Shown one piece after another: positions 24,133-33,799 of a stretch of DNA of 64,000 bases (positions within the stretch are counted from its first letter, which is position 1; each line of letters opens with the position of its first letter). Source of the DNA: Dyadobacter sp. CY326 (GTDB lineage: Bacteria; Bacteroidota; Bacteroidia; Cytophagales; Spirosomataceae); NCBI RefSeq assembly GCF_021390515.1, contig NZ_JAJUXI010000014.1:151978-215977 (forward strand), given 5' to 3'. The notes below the pieces were generated by a model. That model was not told the DNA's origin. It saw only the letters and a list, made by a program, of their open reading frames with translations, and made no database searches. Made by a program: the position numbers and the translations under genes.

Positions 24133-26950
24133 TTTGCCTGATATTAAGATCTTTCAATAAAAAATTCTCGATAATATAAAACTCACTGTCTTCCAACACA
24201 TTAGGGATCATCACCACACCCATTTTGGTCAACTCGCTCACATCACGGATGTTCCCTGCTTCCAGCGCCCCGATCTTTGAGAAAAACAGTTTTCCATAAG
24301 TCACCAGAATCGACACGTCACCGTCGCTCAGGTGCTTTCGCAGGTCAATCACGTCGCCGCTCTCCTCCTGAAAATACGCCGAAGTGAGCAGGATTTTTTG
24401 CAATTCACCGCTCAGCAAACCGCCCAACGCATGCGTTTCGCGCAGGCGACGGAGCTTGGAAATGAGCAGATCTTCCTCGGTCGCGAGCCATTCGAGCGGC
24501 TTCATGATTTCGAGATGGAAGGCATCATTATCCCGCGTCATGACATCCATTAACGACCGGAAACGCGCAGGATTCACGATCCGGAGAATGTAAAAAGCAG
24601 TTTGTGAAATGACTTTGGATTTGGAAACCGCATTGGCAACCAAAACCGGCGTGACGATATCCGCCTGAAAATGAAGCAGTTCCCGGATCGCAACCGCCTT
24701 GGTCCAGCGCGAAATCCGTGTGTAATCCTTGTTAATAATGTCGATCAAGCGCTCCTCAACAGAAAGCGTGGCAAGCGGATAGATTTCCGCGTAACGGCGC
24801 CGCATTTCGTCCAGGGAGTCGCTGTCGAGATAAGGCAGGACTTTATTTTTAATGTTTTCGGGCAATAACAGGTCGCAAATCTCTGTGAGATAATCTTTTG
24901 CATCCGTGGCCTGATCACTTTTTAGCAATGTCACGGCGTGGAATCGCGAACCATAAACAGCTTCCAGCACAATGAATGCTTTCCGCATGATCCGCATTTT
25001 TTCCCGCTCAATGTTCAGCATCAGCTGCGTTTCGGGCTCATATTCTTCCGAAAGATCATGTTGAACAGCAAGCAGCCAGGCGAATGTTTTCAAATGCTCG
25101 TCGAGTTCGTTAAGCATGAAAGTTTGCTCCGTGCTGTTGCAAGTGTAACGCAGGTTTCGCAATGCTTCCAGCACTTTGTCCTTCACAAATCGGTTTGGAT
25201 TTTCGAGGTTTCTGCGCAGGAACCGGATCGCTTCCGGGCCACCAATCTGCTCCACAATTTTAAGCAGATGCAGCTGTCTGTAACGGTTATCATTGTTGCT
25301 TAAAAACGACTTTTCAATGTATTTCAACAACGGCGCGCCCGATTTTACCAGCGCATCAAATGCCACGGAATAATAACGGTCGATCTCCATTTGCTCCATT
25401 AAAAACGGCCACAATTCCGGCCTTTTCAGTTCGCCTGCTGTGTAAATCGCTGCTTCGCGCACCTTTTTGTTTGGGTCCTGCAAAAGCGGGATCAGATATT
25501 TGTAAGTCAAAAAACGATTTGACCCGCCAAGACCCAGCGCAGCCTCAATGCGGTCTGTTTCTTTCGGAGAAAAAATCTGGTTAATAAGCTGATCGAAAGG
25601 CTTTTCCGAAGCAGTTTGAGCGGGAATGTAAGACTGCTTTTTGCCCGATTTTGCAGGAAACTGGAAAACCTTGTCACGCACCATTTTTTTGTAAGAATTC
25701 TCTCCAACAAATGCTACGAACGTCCAGCAAACCGCCACAACCAGGAACAAAATGGCAAGCGGCAATGCGTCGAACTTCGAAATATTGACCAGCGCAAAAA
25801 GCAAAATACCAGCCACCAAACCGCCCATTGCCTTGGCCCGGCCTTCGATCCGGCCTTGAATGTTGAGCCTCAAACGCGCCTGAATGGGTTGATACAGAAC
25901 CTGGTAAGCCGGTTCGGCAATCGCTTTTCTGATCGCACTCATGAAAAAGCGCGAAAGCGCAATGCAGGCAAAAAAGATCGCCGCCGTGTCGTATCCCAGA
26001 CCATAAATGACCGAAACCGCAAAGCTGAAAACGAGGCTCAATGGCAGGATCAGAATGCCAAGCTTTAACCCGTATTTACTGATTAACTTGTTATATAGGA
26101 ATGTCTTGATAAAAAATTCAAGAATGGCGCTGATCCCGAAGAAAAATCCGAGAAAACTGGCCAGTGATTCTTTATTGGGAAAAACGCTGCGCGACTCGGT
26201 GAAGAAAATATATTCAACATAAAACAATGCAAAAACGGGCAAAAGGGCCAGTAGGAAGATATTTCGATAATATTTTGGATCAACAGCTTCGGCGACCACA
26301 TTGTCGGAAACTTTGTTTTTGATCTCAATCCGCGTGTGCTCTGCTGTGACATGCAGCTTATGGATCTTTCTCAGCAAAACGGCGCAGACGATGAGAAAAC
26401 CAACGGCCACGATTAACAGTGAATCGATTGGCAAAACCTTGACCAATGCAGGAACTGCCAGATACATGATCACAGACGAAAAAACTTCGCCGCTGTTGAT
26501 CAGCGAGGATAATCTCTTGGACTGTTGGAAGTTGAAGAGCTTCACAACCACCGCCCAAAACGTGACGCCATTGACCAAAACAAAAATCCGGTTCCAGATA
26601 AAGAGGAAGAAAAACACCCATTTACTGCCCGTCAAATGATAGGTTATGAGGAAAAATGCGATGGAAACGATTAGAAAAAGCAATGCATTTTCGCCCAGCC
26701 GATCGAATGCAATGCGCTTCTGGATGCGCGTCAAAACCAGTCCCATCAAATACACAAACACGCCGCCGACCACGTAAACCTGCGGCAACATCAACCGATC
26801 GAAACTGACCAGAAATGAGGAAGCCACCGCGGTGTAGAACAATGCAGTTGCGCCGCCCATAAAAAAGGAATAGGCCATCAGCAGGCTCACGAGGCTTTCC
26901 TCGTCCTTTCTGATGTTGAGCATCCGCGATATGTCCTTGATTTTTTTCAC
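24104..26950 (-). CDS. Npt/ATP-ADP-carrier-like membrane protein fused to HEAT repeats
   Basis: A 948-residue protein. About residues 15-420 contain some 11-12 membrane helices of the major-facilitator/nucleotide-transporter type (for example SLLMAYSFFMGGATALFYTA at the start). Residues about 450-800 form a soluble HEAT-like helical region with repeats such as NKKVREAAIYTAGELKRPEL and NRFVKDKVLEALRNLRY. The last ~120 residues resemble a cyclic-nucleotide-binding or regulatory beta domain (GDVSILVTYGKLFFSKIGAL). It lies within a signalling operon and overlaps the sensor gene. Transport of nucleotides is known for distant relatives; here the transporter may instead act as a receptor (inference). 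Confidence 0.75.
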   Translation of the reverse strand: MKKIKDISRMLNIRKDEESLVSLLMAYSFFMGGATALFYTAVASSFLVSFDRLMLPQVYVVGGVFVYLMGLVLTRIQKRIAFDRLGENALLFLIVSIAFFLITYHLTGSKWVFFFLFIWNRIFVLVNGVTFWAVVVKLFNFQQSKRLSSLINSGEVFSSVIMYLAVPALVKVLPIDSLLIVAVGFLIVCAVLLRKIHKLHVTAEHTRIEIKNKVSDNVVAEAVDPKYYRNIFLLALLPVFALFYVEYIFFTESRSVFPNKESLASFLGFFFGISAILEFFIKTFLYNKLISKYGLKLGILILPLSLVFSFAVSVIYGLGYDTAAIFFACIALSRFFMSAIRKAIAEPAYQVLYQPIQARLRLNIQGRIEGRAKAMGGLVAGILLFALVNISKFDALPLAILFLVVAVCWTFVAFVGENSYKKMVRDKVFQFPAKSGKKQSYIPAQTASEKPFDQLINQIFSPKETDRIEAALGLGGSNRFLTYKYLIPLLQDPNKKVREAAIYTAGELKRPELWPFLMEQMEIDRYYSVAFDALVKSGAPLLKYIEKSFLSNNDNRYRQLHLLKIVEQIGGPEAIRFLRRNLENPNRFVKDKVLEALRNLRYTCNSTEQTFMLNELDEHLKTFAWLLAVQHDLSEEYEPETQLMLNIEREKMRIMRKAFIVLEAVYGSRFHAVTLLKSDQATDAKDYLTEICDLLLPENIKNKVLPYLDSDSLDEMRRRYAEIYPLATLSVEERLIDIINKDYTRISRWTKAVAIRELLHFQADIVTPVLVANAVSKSKVISQTAFYILRIVNPARFRSLMDVMTRDNDAFHLEIMKPLEWLATEEDLLISKLRRLRETHALGGLLSGELQKILLTSAYFQEESGDVIDLRKHLSDGDVSILVTYGKLFFSKIGALEAGNIRDVSELTKMGVVMIPNVLEDSEFYIIENFLLKDLNIRQNVEESAEVH

Positions 26951-26953
26951 AAA

Positions 26954-27538
26954 TTAATCTCCCAATTCCTTGATCATGAAATAGATTTGCCGCTCGGGCA
27001 TTTGATACAAGGGCTTTATTTTCCCTATATACAGGAAGCCGAGATCTTCCAGCGGTTTGATGCGAGAGGCAACGGGCTGCGCAATGATCACCTTAATGCC
27101 GTGCGTTGCTGCGTAATGGATTCGCGCTTCGTCAAGCAATGTTGAAAATCCATTTCCACGATATTTCGGCGCAACCACAAGTCTGTTTAACGATGCATAT
27201 GGGCCATTTCCAAAGTTTTGTAAAACAGTTCCGTCGAACAGATCGGCGTGCGGAATGGAGCTGTAATCGTTGTGAAAGCTCATTCTTGCGGCGGCCACAA
27301 TTTCCTTATTATGCAGGATTACCCAATGATGCGCCAGCAGATCTTCGTCGTCGAGCCAGGCTTTATGCGAGAAAAAATCCTGGCTTATGCCCTGCTCATC
27401 TTTCCAAGCCAACACCCTGAGCGCCCCCATTTCATCCAGCCGTTCGGGATAATCCAGCTTCACAAGCAGGAACTCCGAATTTCTGATTTCAAACCTTGTT
27501 TCCATTAAGCGAGGGGGTTTTATATGCACTAATTCCAT
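26954..27538 (-). CDS. GNAT-family N-acetyltransferase
   Basis: A 194-residue cytoplasmic protein. The central and C-terminal parts carry the GNAT fold: a beta strand with VILHNKEIVAAARM, then LNRLVVAPKYRGNGFSTLLL-type acetyl-CoA loop (the sequence is LVVAPKYRGNGFSTLLDEA), followed by HGIKVIIAQPVASRIKPLEDLGF. The R/Q-x-x-G-x-G/A motif is KYRGNG. The acceptor is unknown; some relatives are autoinducer-synthase-like GNATs. Three bases separate its stop from the following transporter start. An internal ATG at 27505 (METRFEIRN) is a possible alternative start. Confidence 0.85.
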   Translation of the reverse strand: MELVHIKPPRLMETRFEIRNSEFLLVKLDYPERLDEMGALRVLAWKDEQGISQDFFSHKAWLDDEDLLAHHWVILHNKEIVAAARMSFHNDYSSIPHADLFDGTVLQNFGNGPYASLNRLVVAPKYRGNGFSTLLDEARIHYAATHGIKVIIAQPVASRIKPLEDLGFLYIGKIKPLYQMPERQIYFMIKELGD

Positions 27539-27553
27539 TTGGAAGCGTAAAGT

Positions 27554-30184
27554 CTATTTTCTGTTTGTGTCAAAAAGCAGCCCGATTGAAAAAACACGGC
27601 CTTCCTGCGGATAACGAGACGCTGACGTTACGCCCTCGGCTGCACGAATGCCCGGCACAAAATATTCGTGGTTCAACACATTGGAAACCTGAACCTGTAA
27701 GCTCAACATATTCAGGATGTTATGATAAGTCAATGTTGAATTCAGCAAATAAATCGGCTCGAAACGGGTGATCGGATTGCTGCTTCCGGAGGTTCCAACG
27801 CCGGATTTGCGCGCACTGATGTAGTTGTTGGTGACGCTGATGCTCAGGTTTTTAACGGGCTCATAAACCGCTCCAAGGTTGGCAGACCAGGGCGCAATGT
27901 CGCTTACCGGAATTTTCTGACCTTCCACTTTGCTCAGGTCACGCGGCTTGCTGTAAGTAAAGTTGCCCCATACATTCAGGTTTTTGATGTCATATCTGGC
28001 TTCGGACTGCAAGCCCATGATCCGCTGCTTGCCCAATGCCTGGAACTGCTGCGTGGTCCCGCCGCCTGGCAGCGTGGCCGTCGCCAAACCCACCGCATTG
28101 CTGTAATTGGCAATGTAACCCGCCACATTGAACGACATGGCTTTGCTAAAACGCACCGAAACACTGCCTTCGATATTTTTCACGCGCTCAGGTTGCAAGT
28201 TTGGATTGTTAAGCTGCCGCTCGCGGCTTGTGGCGTATTTTTGAAGATAGGAAGCATCTTTAAATGCCTCAGTATAAATGCCTTTGAATACAAATTTCCC
28301 TTTTGAATAAATCAAACTCAAACGCGGGTTAAACACGAATCCATAACCGCCATTGGAGCGGATCTGATTGTGATCCAGCCTCGCGCCCAGGACCATTTTC
28401 AAGCTTTCGGTCCAGTTATATGTCGCTTGTGAGAAGATGCCAATGTCAAAAACCCGGAAGTTATCACCTCCTGCGAGCGTGGAATCCGGTCGGCCGGTTT
28501 CATCTGCATTCTCGGCTTGCGATGTAATGTAATTGGCCTGAATAATGCTGTTTCGGATCTCAATGCCGCTGTTAATGTCCAGCTTGGGCAAAGGCGTAAG
28601 CAAAACGCGAAACTCGTTCCGAAGCTGGTTGGAAACGCGATACCAGTAAGGGATGGCGTAAGTCGGTTTGCGCGCATTCAGTAAATCGATAACCCCGTAA
28701 CTGCCATTGAAATAGCCGCGGTAAGTGGGCAGGTTGGTGGCGCCGTTCAGCTCGTGCAGCCGATAGGAAGTTAGGTTCATGATCTGGACCTTCTCCGATA
28801 TAAATTTATTGTAGGTCAAAGAAAAAGCCTTGTTATTAGCCACCCAGCGGGACACATCGGGCGTTACAATGCGGGAGCGATTGGTGTACCAGGGCGTCGC
28901 GCCTTCGTCCGTCTTCCAGCTCATGAGTGAGATCATAAAATCCTTGAACTCGACTTTTGCCCGGATAAAAAAGTTTCTGGAATCATCATTAAAACCAACC
29001 TGATTTCCATTCACATTGGCCTGAAACAAATTCGCATTATCCAGTTCCGCCGCTCTGGCTTTTCCTGCATCGGTCAGACTTAATGCATTTGCAGCGCCAT
29101 TGGCATCATAACCAATCTGATACAGATCGCTGTTTGGAAAAAGCGTCGTGAGTTTATTATTCGTAATGTAAGTCTGGGCGGCGGTGCCTTTAATATTTTG
29201 CTGTGTGGGATAATTGTCAGCCGTTCTGGGATCGTAATTCCATTCGGGATATTTGGTGTAATCCAGCTCGTTAGAAGCAAAATAGCGGGATGTAACAGAA
29301 ACCGCAACGTCCTTCGTGCGAACCGTTACGACGCCATCCACCAGTTTTGTATTCAGCGATCCATAGCGAACCTGCCCGTTCGTAGAAACGACCATTTTTT
29401 TCCCTTCAGGCATTTCACGATCCAGGAAACGTTTGGTAATGAGGTTAATAACGCCCATAAATGCATTGGCTCCATACATGGTGGAAGCAGGGCCATAGAT
29501 CACTTCCACGCGCTCAATGTCGGACAATGCATATTGTCTGGAAATGGGAATGTTGTCGGAGTTCAAGTCATTTTCCTCCACGCCATCCACGAGCAGAATG
29601 GTGCGGTCGTTGGAAGTGGAGCGATAACCGCGCTGGTAAAATGTCACATACGAAGGCCCGTTCCCGCGAATCACGTCGAAGCCGGGAATGTCGTTGAGCA
29701 TTTGCGTCAAATCTTTATAACCGCGTTTGATGATGTCAGTTTGGGTCAAAACAGTCACAGTTGCAGGCACTTGCAACAGGTTCTCAGCTTTTTTGGAAAC
29801 GGATGTGATCTGGATAATGCGGTCCATGAGATCACGTTGCTGGGCAACGAGATCTTTGAATTGAGGCAGTGCGGAAAATTCGGGTTCATAATTCTGATTA
29901 GCAACCAACAGATTTCTGACCGCCGTCGCAGCCTGCGGAAGCGAGTCGAGTGCCAGATAAGTCAATGCAATGATCTTGTATGCCTGGACTTGCGCATTGG
30001 GCGAAAATTTGTTTTTGAGACAAGGGTTTAATATTTGAAAAACCTCGTCAAAATTGCCTGTCCGGTATTTTCTGTCCGCTTCGGGAATGATCACGGACGC
30101 GTCGCAATCTTCCTGTGCAAAAGCGTTTTGACCCGCAAAAGCAAGAATTATTAGGATAAAAAGGCGTGTAAAATTTTTCATCAT
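27554..30184 (-). CDS. TonB-dependent outer-membrane receptor with N-terminal helical (TPR-like) domain
   Basis: Outer-membrane transporter or receptor of about 876 residues. It begins MMKNFTRLFILIILAFAGQNAFA, a clear signal peptide. Residues about 22-110 form a helical TPR-like domain (RTGNFDEVFQILNPCL...) instead of the usual carboxypeptidase-like domain. The plug follows (VPATVTVLTQTDIIKRGYKD, then LVDGVEENDLN and YGPASTMYGANAFMGVINLI) and a 22-strand-type barrel ending GRVFSIGLLFDTNRK. No SusD partner is adjacent. The start at 30184 is chosen because the longer frame (from 30235) overlaps the upstream gene and hides the signal peptide. Only four bases separate it from the nSTAND gene, so co-expression is very likely. 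Confidence 0.93.
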   Translation of the reverse strand: MMKNFTRLFILIILAFAGQNAFAQEDCDASVIIPEADRKYRTGNFDEVFQILNPCLKNKFSPNAQVQAYKIIALTYLALDSLPQAATAVRNLLVANQNYEPEFSALPQFKDLVAQQRDLMDRIIQITSVSKKAENLLQVPATVTVLTQTDIIKRGYKDLTQMLNDIPGFDVIRGNGPSYVTFYQRGYRSTSNDRTILLVDGVEENDLNSDNIPISRQYALSDIERVEVIYGPASTMYGANAFMGVINLITKRFLDREMPEGKKMVVSTNGQVRYGSLNTKLVDGVVTVRTKDVAVSVTSRYFASNELDYTKYPEWNYDPRTADNYPTQQNIKGTAAQTYITNNKLTTLFPNSDLYQIGYDANGAANALSLTDAGKARAAELDNANLFQANVNGNQVGFNDDSRNFFIRAKVEFKDFMISLMSWKTDEGATPWYTNRSRIVTPDVSRWVANNKAFSLTYNKFISEKVQIMNLTSYRLHELNGATNLPTYRGYFNGSYGVIDLLNARKPTYAIPYWYRVSNQLRNEFRVLLTPLPKLDINSGIEIRNSIIQANYITSQAENADETGRPDSTLAGGDNFRVFDIGIFSQATYNWTESLKMVLGARLDHNQIRSNGGYGFVFNPRLSLIYSKGKFVFKGIYTEAFKDASYLQKYATSRERQLNNPNLQPERVKNIEGSVSVRFSKAMSFNVAGYIANYSNAVGLATATLPGGGTTQQFQALGKQRIMGLQSEARYDIKNLNVWGNFTYSKPRDLSKVEGQKIPVSDIAPWSANLGAVYEPVKNLSISVTNNYISARKSGVGTSGSSNPITRFEPIYLLNSTLTYHNILNMLSLQVQVSNVLNHEYFVPGIRAAEGVTSASRYPQEGRVFSIGLLFDTNRK

Positions 30185-30188
30185 GGGC

Positions 30189-33100
30189 TTATCTGATGTT
30201 GCGGGACAGTTTTTCGTAAGGAATATCCTTTCCAATGTATTGGTCCCACTCTTCCTCGGTCAATTCTCTCTTCACTTTTTTAGAAACTTCGGCAAACAGA
30301 TCGGCGGAGTTAATGTCCCAGATCCGAACCGTTTTGTCCGCTCCGGCAGCGAGCAATTTGTTGCCGTCGTGCGTAAACTGAATGTCCATCACCCAGTAAT
30401 CAAAATCACTGAGTAACACCGGTTGTTGTTTTGAAATGTCCTCTTTTGCATTCCAAATGCGGATTTTCCAGTCATAACAAGCCGTGGCAATGCGACTTCC
30501 GTCGGGTGCGAATGCAATGCTCGTGATCCCGGACGTGTGCGTTCCCTGCGTTCCGGCTAACGAGTTGGGAACGGGCTCATCATTTGCCATTCTCACATGA
30601 TAAAGCACGCCCGAGCTAGTCCCGAAATACAGCTGTTTTTGATCTGGGGTGAATGTCATGGAAAGCAAGCGGCCGCGCAGATTGGGCAGCTTATATTCGG
30701 TTGGCTTTGCGTCCAGCTTCGTTAAGTCAATGCGGAACAGCTTGCCGTTTCCGGTTGCCAGAAACATAAACTGACCATCACCGGGCATTTCAACGGCGGC
30801 GATTTCGGTGCCGACATTGATGTTTTTGAGCACGTCGAGCTTTTTATCGCTTACGTCCCAAAGCCGGATCTGGCCAGCTGAGCTTACTGAAATCAGGTTA
30901 GGTTTGTTATGAATGTTCTTGACGGTCAGCGAAAAAATAATTCCGTCGTGCCCGATAATGGTTTTGGCAGGAGGCGCGCCCGGTGTAAGGTTGTCCCAGC
31001 GCACGATCTGGCCATTGGAGGAGCCGGTGAAAAACGACTTCCCGTCGGGCATAAACGCCATTGAGCGAATGCTCCTGAATGTCTGCTTGGGATTGCGGAA
31101 TAAAAGCGGCTTCACGGAAGGCGTGAGATAATTCCAGAGACTCACAACGCCATCGTCGCCAGCCGTTGCGAAAAGCGAATTGCCGGCTTGCGGCTCGGCA
31201 ACTACGCGTACAATGTCGTTGTGCGCGATCAATGTTGCCTTGGCGCCCGCGGCTTTGGACAGTGCATTGAAAATGTCCGGATTTTCGCGTTCTCCGCCGT
31301 TTTTAATGTTAAAATCATACGCTTTCAAAGCCAATAATGCAGTCAGCTCGTCGCCCGCTGGCATTTGAAATGATTGTATTGCAATGAAACGCGCCACTGC
31401 TTTCGAGCGCTGTTTCAATGCATCGTTTCTTGAAGTTTCGGCTTCTTTCTGTGCAGATTGCGCATACACTTTCTGGCGATCCGATTCCTTTTGCGCGGTT
31501 ACCGCGTATTCTTTCTGAATTTCTGTTTGTTTCTGCGATTCTACGGCTGCCTTTCTGGCATTATCGGCCTGGATTTTCTGCTCTTCGGCGATCTGCTTGG
31601 CGATTTTTGCGGCGATGCTTTCTTTCACGGCTTTTTCCTGCTCCCTTACCGCAATGCCTTTTTGTTCTTCGGTTAATGTCTTTTGGAGCTCGGCAAATGT
31701 GCCTTGCTGTTCCGCGATTTTCTTTTGAGAAATGGCTTCACGCGTCTGATCCTCTGCGCGTTGCCGCTCTTCCAATGCGAGACTTTCTTTTTCCAGTGCT
31801 GTTTTTTCACTTTGCTGCGCCTGCGTCCGCAACACAAGCGCGACGATCAGGAACAATAACGACACCAATGAGCTGATCCCGAGCACAGAAGCGAAGATCC
31901 TTGCCTTGCGGAGTTCGCGTTTCTGGCGGTCTTCTTTTTGCCTTACTTCGAGCTCGTATTGTTTTTTACTATAATCTAAAAAATTGGTTGCACGCTCAAA
32001 AAACGGATCGTAACGCTGCGCCCATTCCAATGTTGGCTCGCTCTCTTTCAGCCATTTAAGTCCTAGCTGCAATTCTGGATTGACCCAAAGTCCTGTCCGG
32101 CCTTCCTGATAAAGTGAGGCGGAATAACTAAGCTGTTTGTAAAGTTTGGCCGATTCCAGTTCTTCCTCGATCCACTTCCGGCATCTTTCCCAGAACGTTA
32201 AAACCTTTTCAACCGAAACATCAATGATGGAGTCGTGATCAATTTTCACGCCCGGTTTCGGCGTCAGGATGGAGACGCCATTTTCCCTGAAAACGTGAAT
32301 TACATCGATCAGCAGATAATCGGGAATGCCGGTGATCTGGATGATTTCACGCAAAACAGTCGGGTGCAGCGAGGAAGTGTCGCTCGGGCCGAGCACGATG
32401 AGTGATTTGAAAAGTTTGGCTGCCGCATTGCGTCGTTTTTCGTCCAGCCGCTGCGTGTAAATTTCTTCCGCGTGCATCGTGATCGATTCCTGCATGGTTC
32501 CAATGGCCTCATAATCAGCACGGGAAACGGGAGAAGAAAATGGTTTGGTCGATTTCCAGCGGTCCCAGGTACGCATTAATGCGTGTTGCAGAATCGGCAG
32601 GAAATCAGGATTTTCGGCAAGTTCTTTCAGCAATCCGGTAACGAGTTCGGGCTCAATGCTGGCGCCTGCGGATTCGACGGGACCGACGATCACCTGCTTT
32701 ACTTCCTCCGCGTTCATTTTGGGAAGAAGATAATAACCTCTGTTAATGACCTCGGTAAGTCCGTTGAATTCCGTGCAATGATCCAGATAATCCGAACGCA
32801 TGGTGATCACGGCGTGCACCGGAAGCTCGCGCTGGTTGATGAGCGTCAGGAGCAACTGAACGAACGCATTGGTTCTGCTTTTTCCAGAAAAATCCTCTGA
32901 CAGTTCATAGCGGAAAATTTCTTCGAACTGGTCTATTACCAAAAGGATTTTCTGCTCGCTAATGGCCGAAAGCAATGTCAAAACGGCTTTTGGATCACTG
33001 CTGAGTTCTTTTTCCAGCAACAACGGATCGCGGCTTTCCCACACAGGATGATCGCTCCGCAACGCTGCTTTTAGTGCATCGACGAAGTTTCGCACCGGAT

Positions 33101-33356
33101 TTCCGCCCGGCCTGAAAATGATCACTTTCCATCTGTTCGCCGCGTCGCCTTCTTCCAATGAAGGAATGAGCCCTGCCTTAATTAATGAAGATTTCCCACT
33201 TCCCGACGACCCGATCAACGCAAGAAAGCGCCCGTCCAGGAGTTTGTTTTTCAACTCCCGGATGTGCGCGTCCCTGCCGAAGAACAGTGCATGATCTTCA
33301 TAATCATAACTCCTGAGACCCGGAAATGGGTTGGAAACAGTAGAATTCTCAACCAT
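30189..33356 (-). CDS. Membrane-anchored nSTAND NTPase with WD40 repeats
   Basis: A 1055-residue protein. The N terminus NPFPGLRSYDYEDHALFFGR is the nSTAND1 entry motif. The NTPase has Walker A GSSGSGKS (49-56) and Walker B ILLVIDQFEEIF (about 137-148). A winged-helix-like region follows to ~400. A transmembrane helix spans about 488-509, then a long Gln/Glu/Lys-rich coiled coil (about 512-650). WD40 repeats run from about 690 to 1030 (for example GSRIATACYDWKIRIWNAK and GNKLLAAGADKTVRIWDI). STAND proteins are signal-gated oligomerising switches; with one helix, NTPase and WD40 should lie on opposite sides of the membrane unless topology differs. It sits between the RsbW-like gene and a TonB receptor, spaced 5 and 4 bases. 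Confidence 0.92.
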   Translation of the reverse strand: MVENSTVSNPFPGLRSYDYEDHALFFGRDAHIRELKNKLLDGRFLALIGSSGSGKSSLIKAGLIPSLEEGDAANRWKVIIFRPGGNPVRNFVDALKAALRSDHPVWESRDPLLLEKELSSDPKAVLTLLSAISEQKILLVIDQFEEIFRYELSEDFSGKSRTNAFVQLLLTLINQRELPVHAVITMRSDYLDHCTEFNGLTEVINRGYYLLPKMNAEEVKQVIVGPVESAGASIEPELVTGLLKELAENPDFLPILQHALMRTWDRWKSTKPFSSPVSRADYEAIGTMQESITMHAEEIYTQRLDEKRRNAAAKLFKSLIVLGPSDTSSLHPTVLREIIQITGIPDYLLIDVIHVFRENGVSILTPKPGVKIDHDSIIDVSVEKVLTFWERCRKWIEEELESAKLYKQLSYSASLYQEGRTGLWVNPELQLGLKWLKESEPTLEWAQRYDPFFERATNFLDYSKKQYELEVRQKEDRQKRELRKARIFASVLGISSLVSLLFLIVALVLRTQAQQSEKTALEKESLALEERQRAEDQTREAISQKKIAEQQGTFAELQKTLTEEQKGIAVREQEKAVKESIAAKIAKQIAEEQKIQADNARKAAVESQKQTEIQKEYAVTAQKESDRQKVYAQSAQKEAETSRNDALKQRSKAVARFIAIQSFQMPAGDELTALLALKAYDFNIKNGGERENPDIFNALSKAAGAKATLIAHNDIVRVVAEPQAGNSLFATAGDDGVVSLWNYLTPSVKPLLFRNPKQTFRSIRSMAFMPDGKSFFTGSSNGQIVRWDNLTPGAPPAKTIIGHDGIIFSLTVKNIHNKPNLISVSSAGQIRLWDVSDKKLDVLKNINVGTEIAAVEMPGDGQFMFLATGNGKLFRIDLTKLDAKPTEYKLPNLRGRLLSMTFTPDQKQLYFGTSSGVLYHVRMANDEPVPNSLAGTQGTHTSGITSIAFAPDGSRIATACYDWKIRIWNAKEDISKQQPVLLSDFDYWVMDIQFTHDGNKLLAAGADKTVRIWDINSADLFAEVSKKVKRELTEEEWDQYIGKDIPYEKLSRNIR

Positions 33357-33361
33357 ATGTT

Positions 33362-33787
33362 TCAGGTTGCGGCAATTTTCATTACAAATTTGTTTCGGTT
33401 TTTTCCATCGGCATATTCATAGGAAAACTCATCGACACCATTGATGGTCAGGAAAATACCCAGTCCGCCAATGCCGCGTTCTTCCAGCGAAAGCGTCAAA
33501 TCCTGCGCATTGGGCAGCTCTTTCGCCAACGGGTCAAACGGTGCGGCAATGTCTTCCAGGATCACCACCAGTTTGTCGTCCTTGATCTCGCTTAAAACCT
33601 GAAAGTCAGCTTCAATGCCAGGTTCCTGATAACCGTACAAAATGATGTTTGTAGCGATCTCATCAACCGCCAGTTTAAGGCTGTAAGTTGGTTTTTTCGC
33701 CAAACCAGCCTGTTGCGAGAGCTCACCAATGTATTCCCGAAGCGCATCGAGAGAATCAACAGTGCCGGGAAAACTTTTCGATTCCAT
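33362..33787 (-). CDS. RsbW/SpoIIAB-like ATPase (anti-sigma-type serine kinase)
   Basis: A 141-residue GHKL ATPase. The N box SLKLAVDEIATNIILYGY contains the catalytic Glu/Asn pair, followed by a G1-like LEDIAAPFDP and G2-like ERGIGGLGIFLTINGVDEFSYE. In partner-switching systems such proteins bind a target (often a sigma factor) or, alternatively, phosphorylate a STAS antagonist. Directly upstream (12 bases) is a STAS protein, its likely partner. No sigma factor is present in the window, so the target is unknown. Confidence 0.9.
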   Translation of the reverse strand: MESKSFPGTVDSLDALREYIGELSQQAGLAKKPTYSLKLAVDEIATNIILYGYQEPGIEADFQVLSEIKDDKLVVILEDIAAPFDPLAKELPNAQDLTLSLEERGIGGLGIFLTINGVDEFSYEYADGKNRNKFVMKIAAT

Positions 33788-33799
33788 TATCAGGAGATG

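Noticed and set aside
29198..30031. 277-residue plus-strand open frame
   Set aside because: Lies entirely inside the TonB receptor gene on the other strand. Its translation has no family motifs, while the receptor's plug domain is clearly conserved in the opposite frame.
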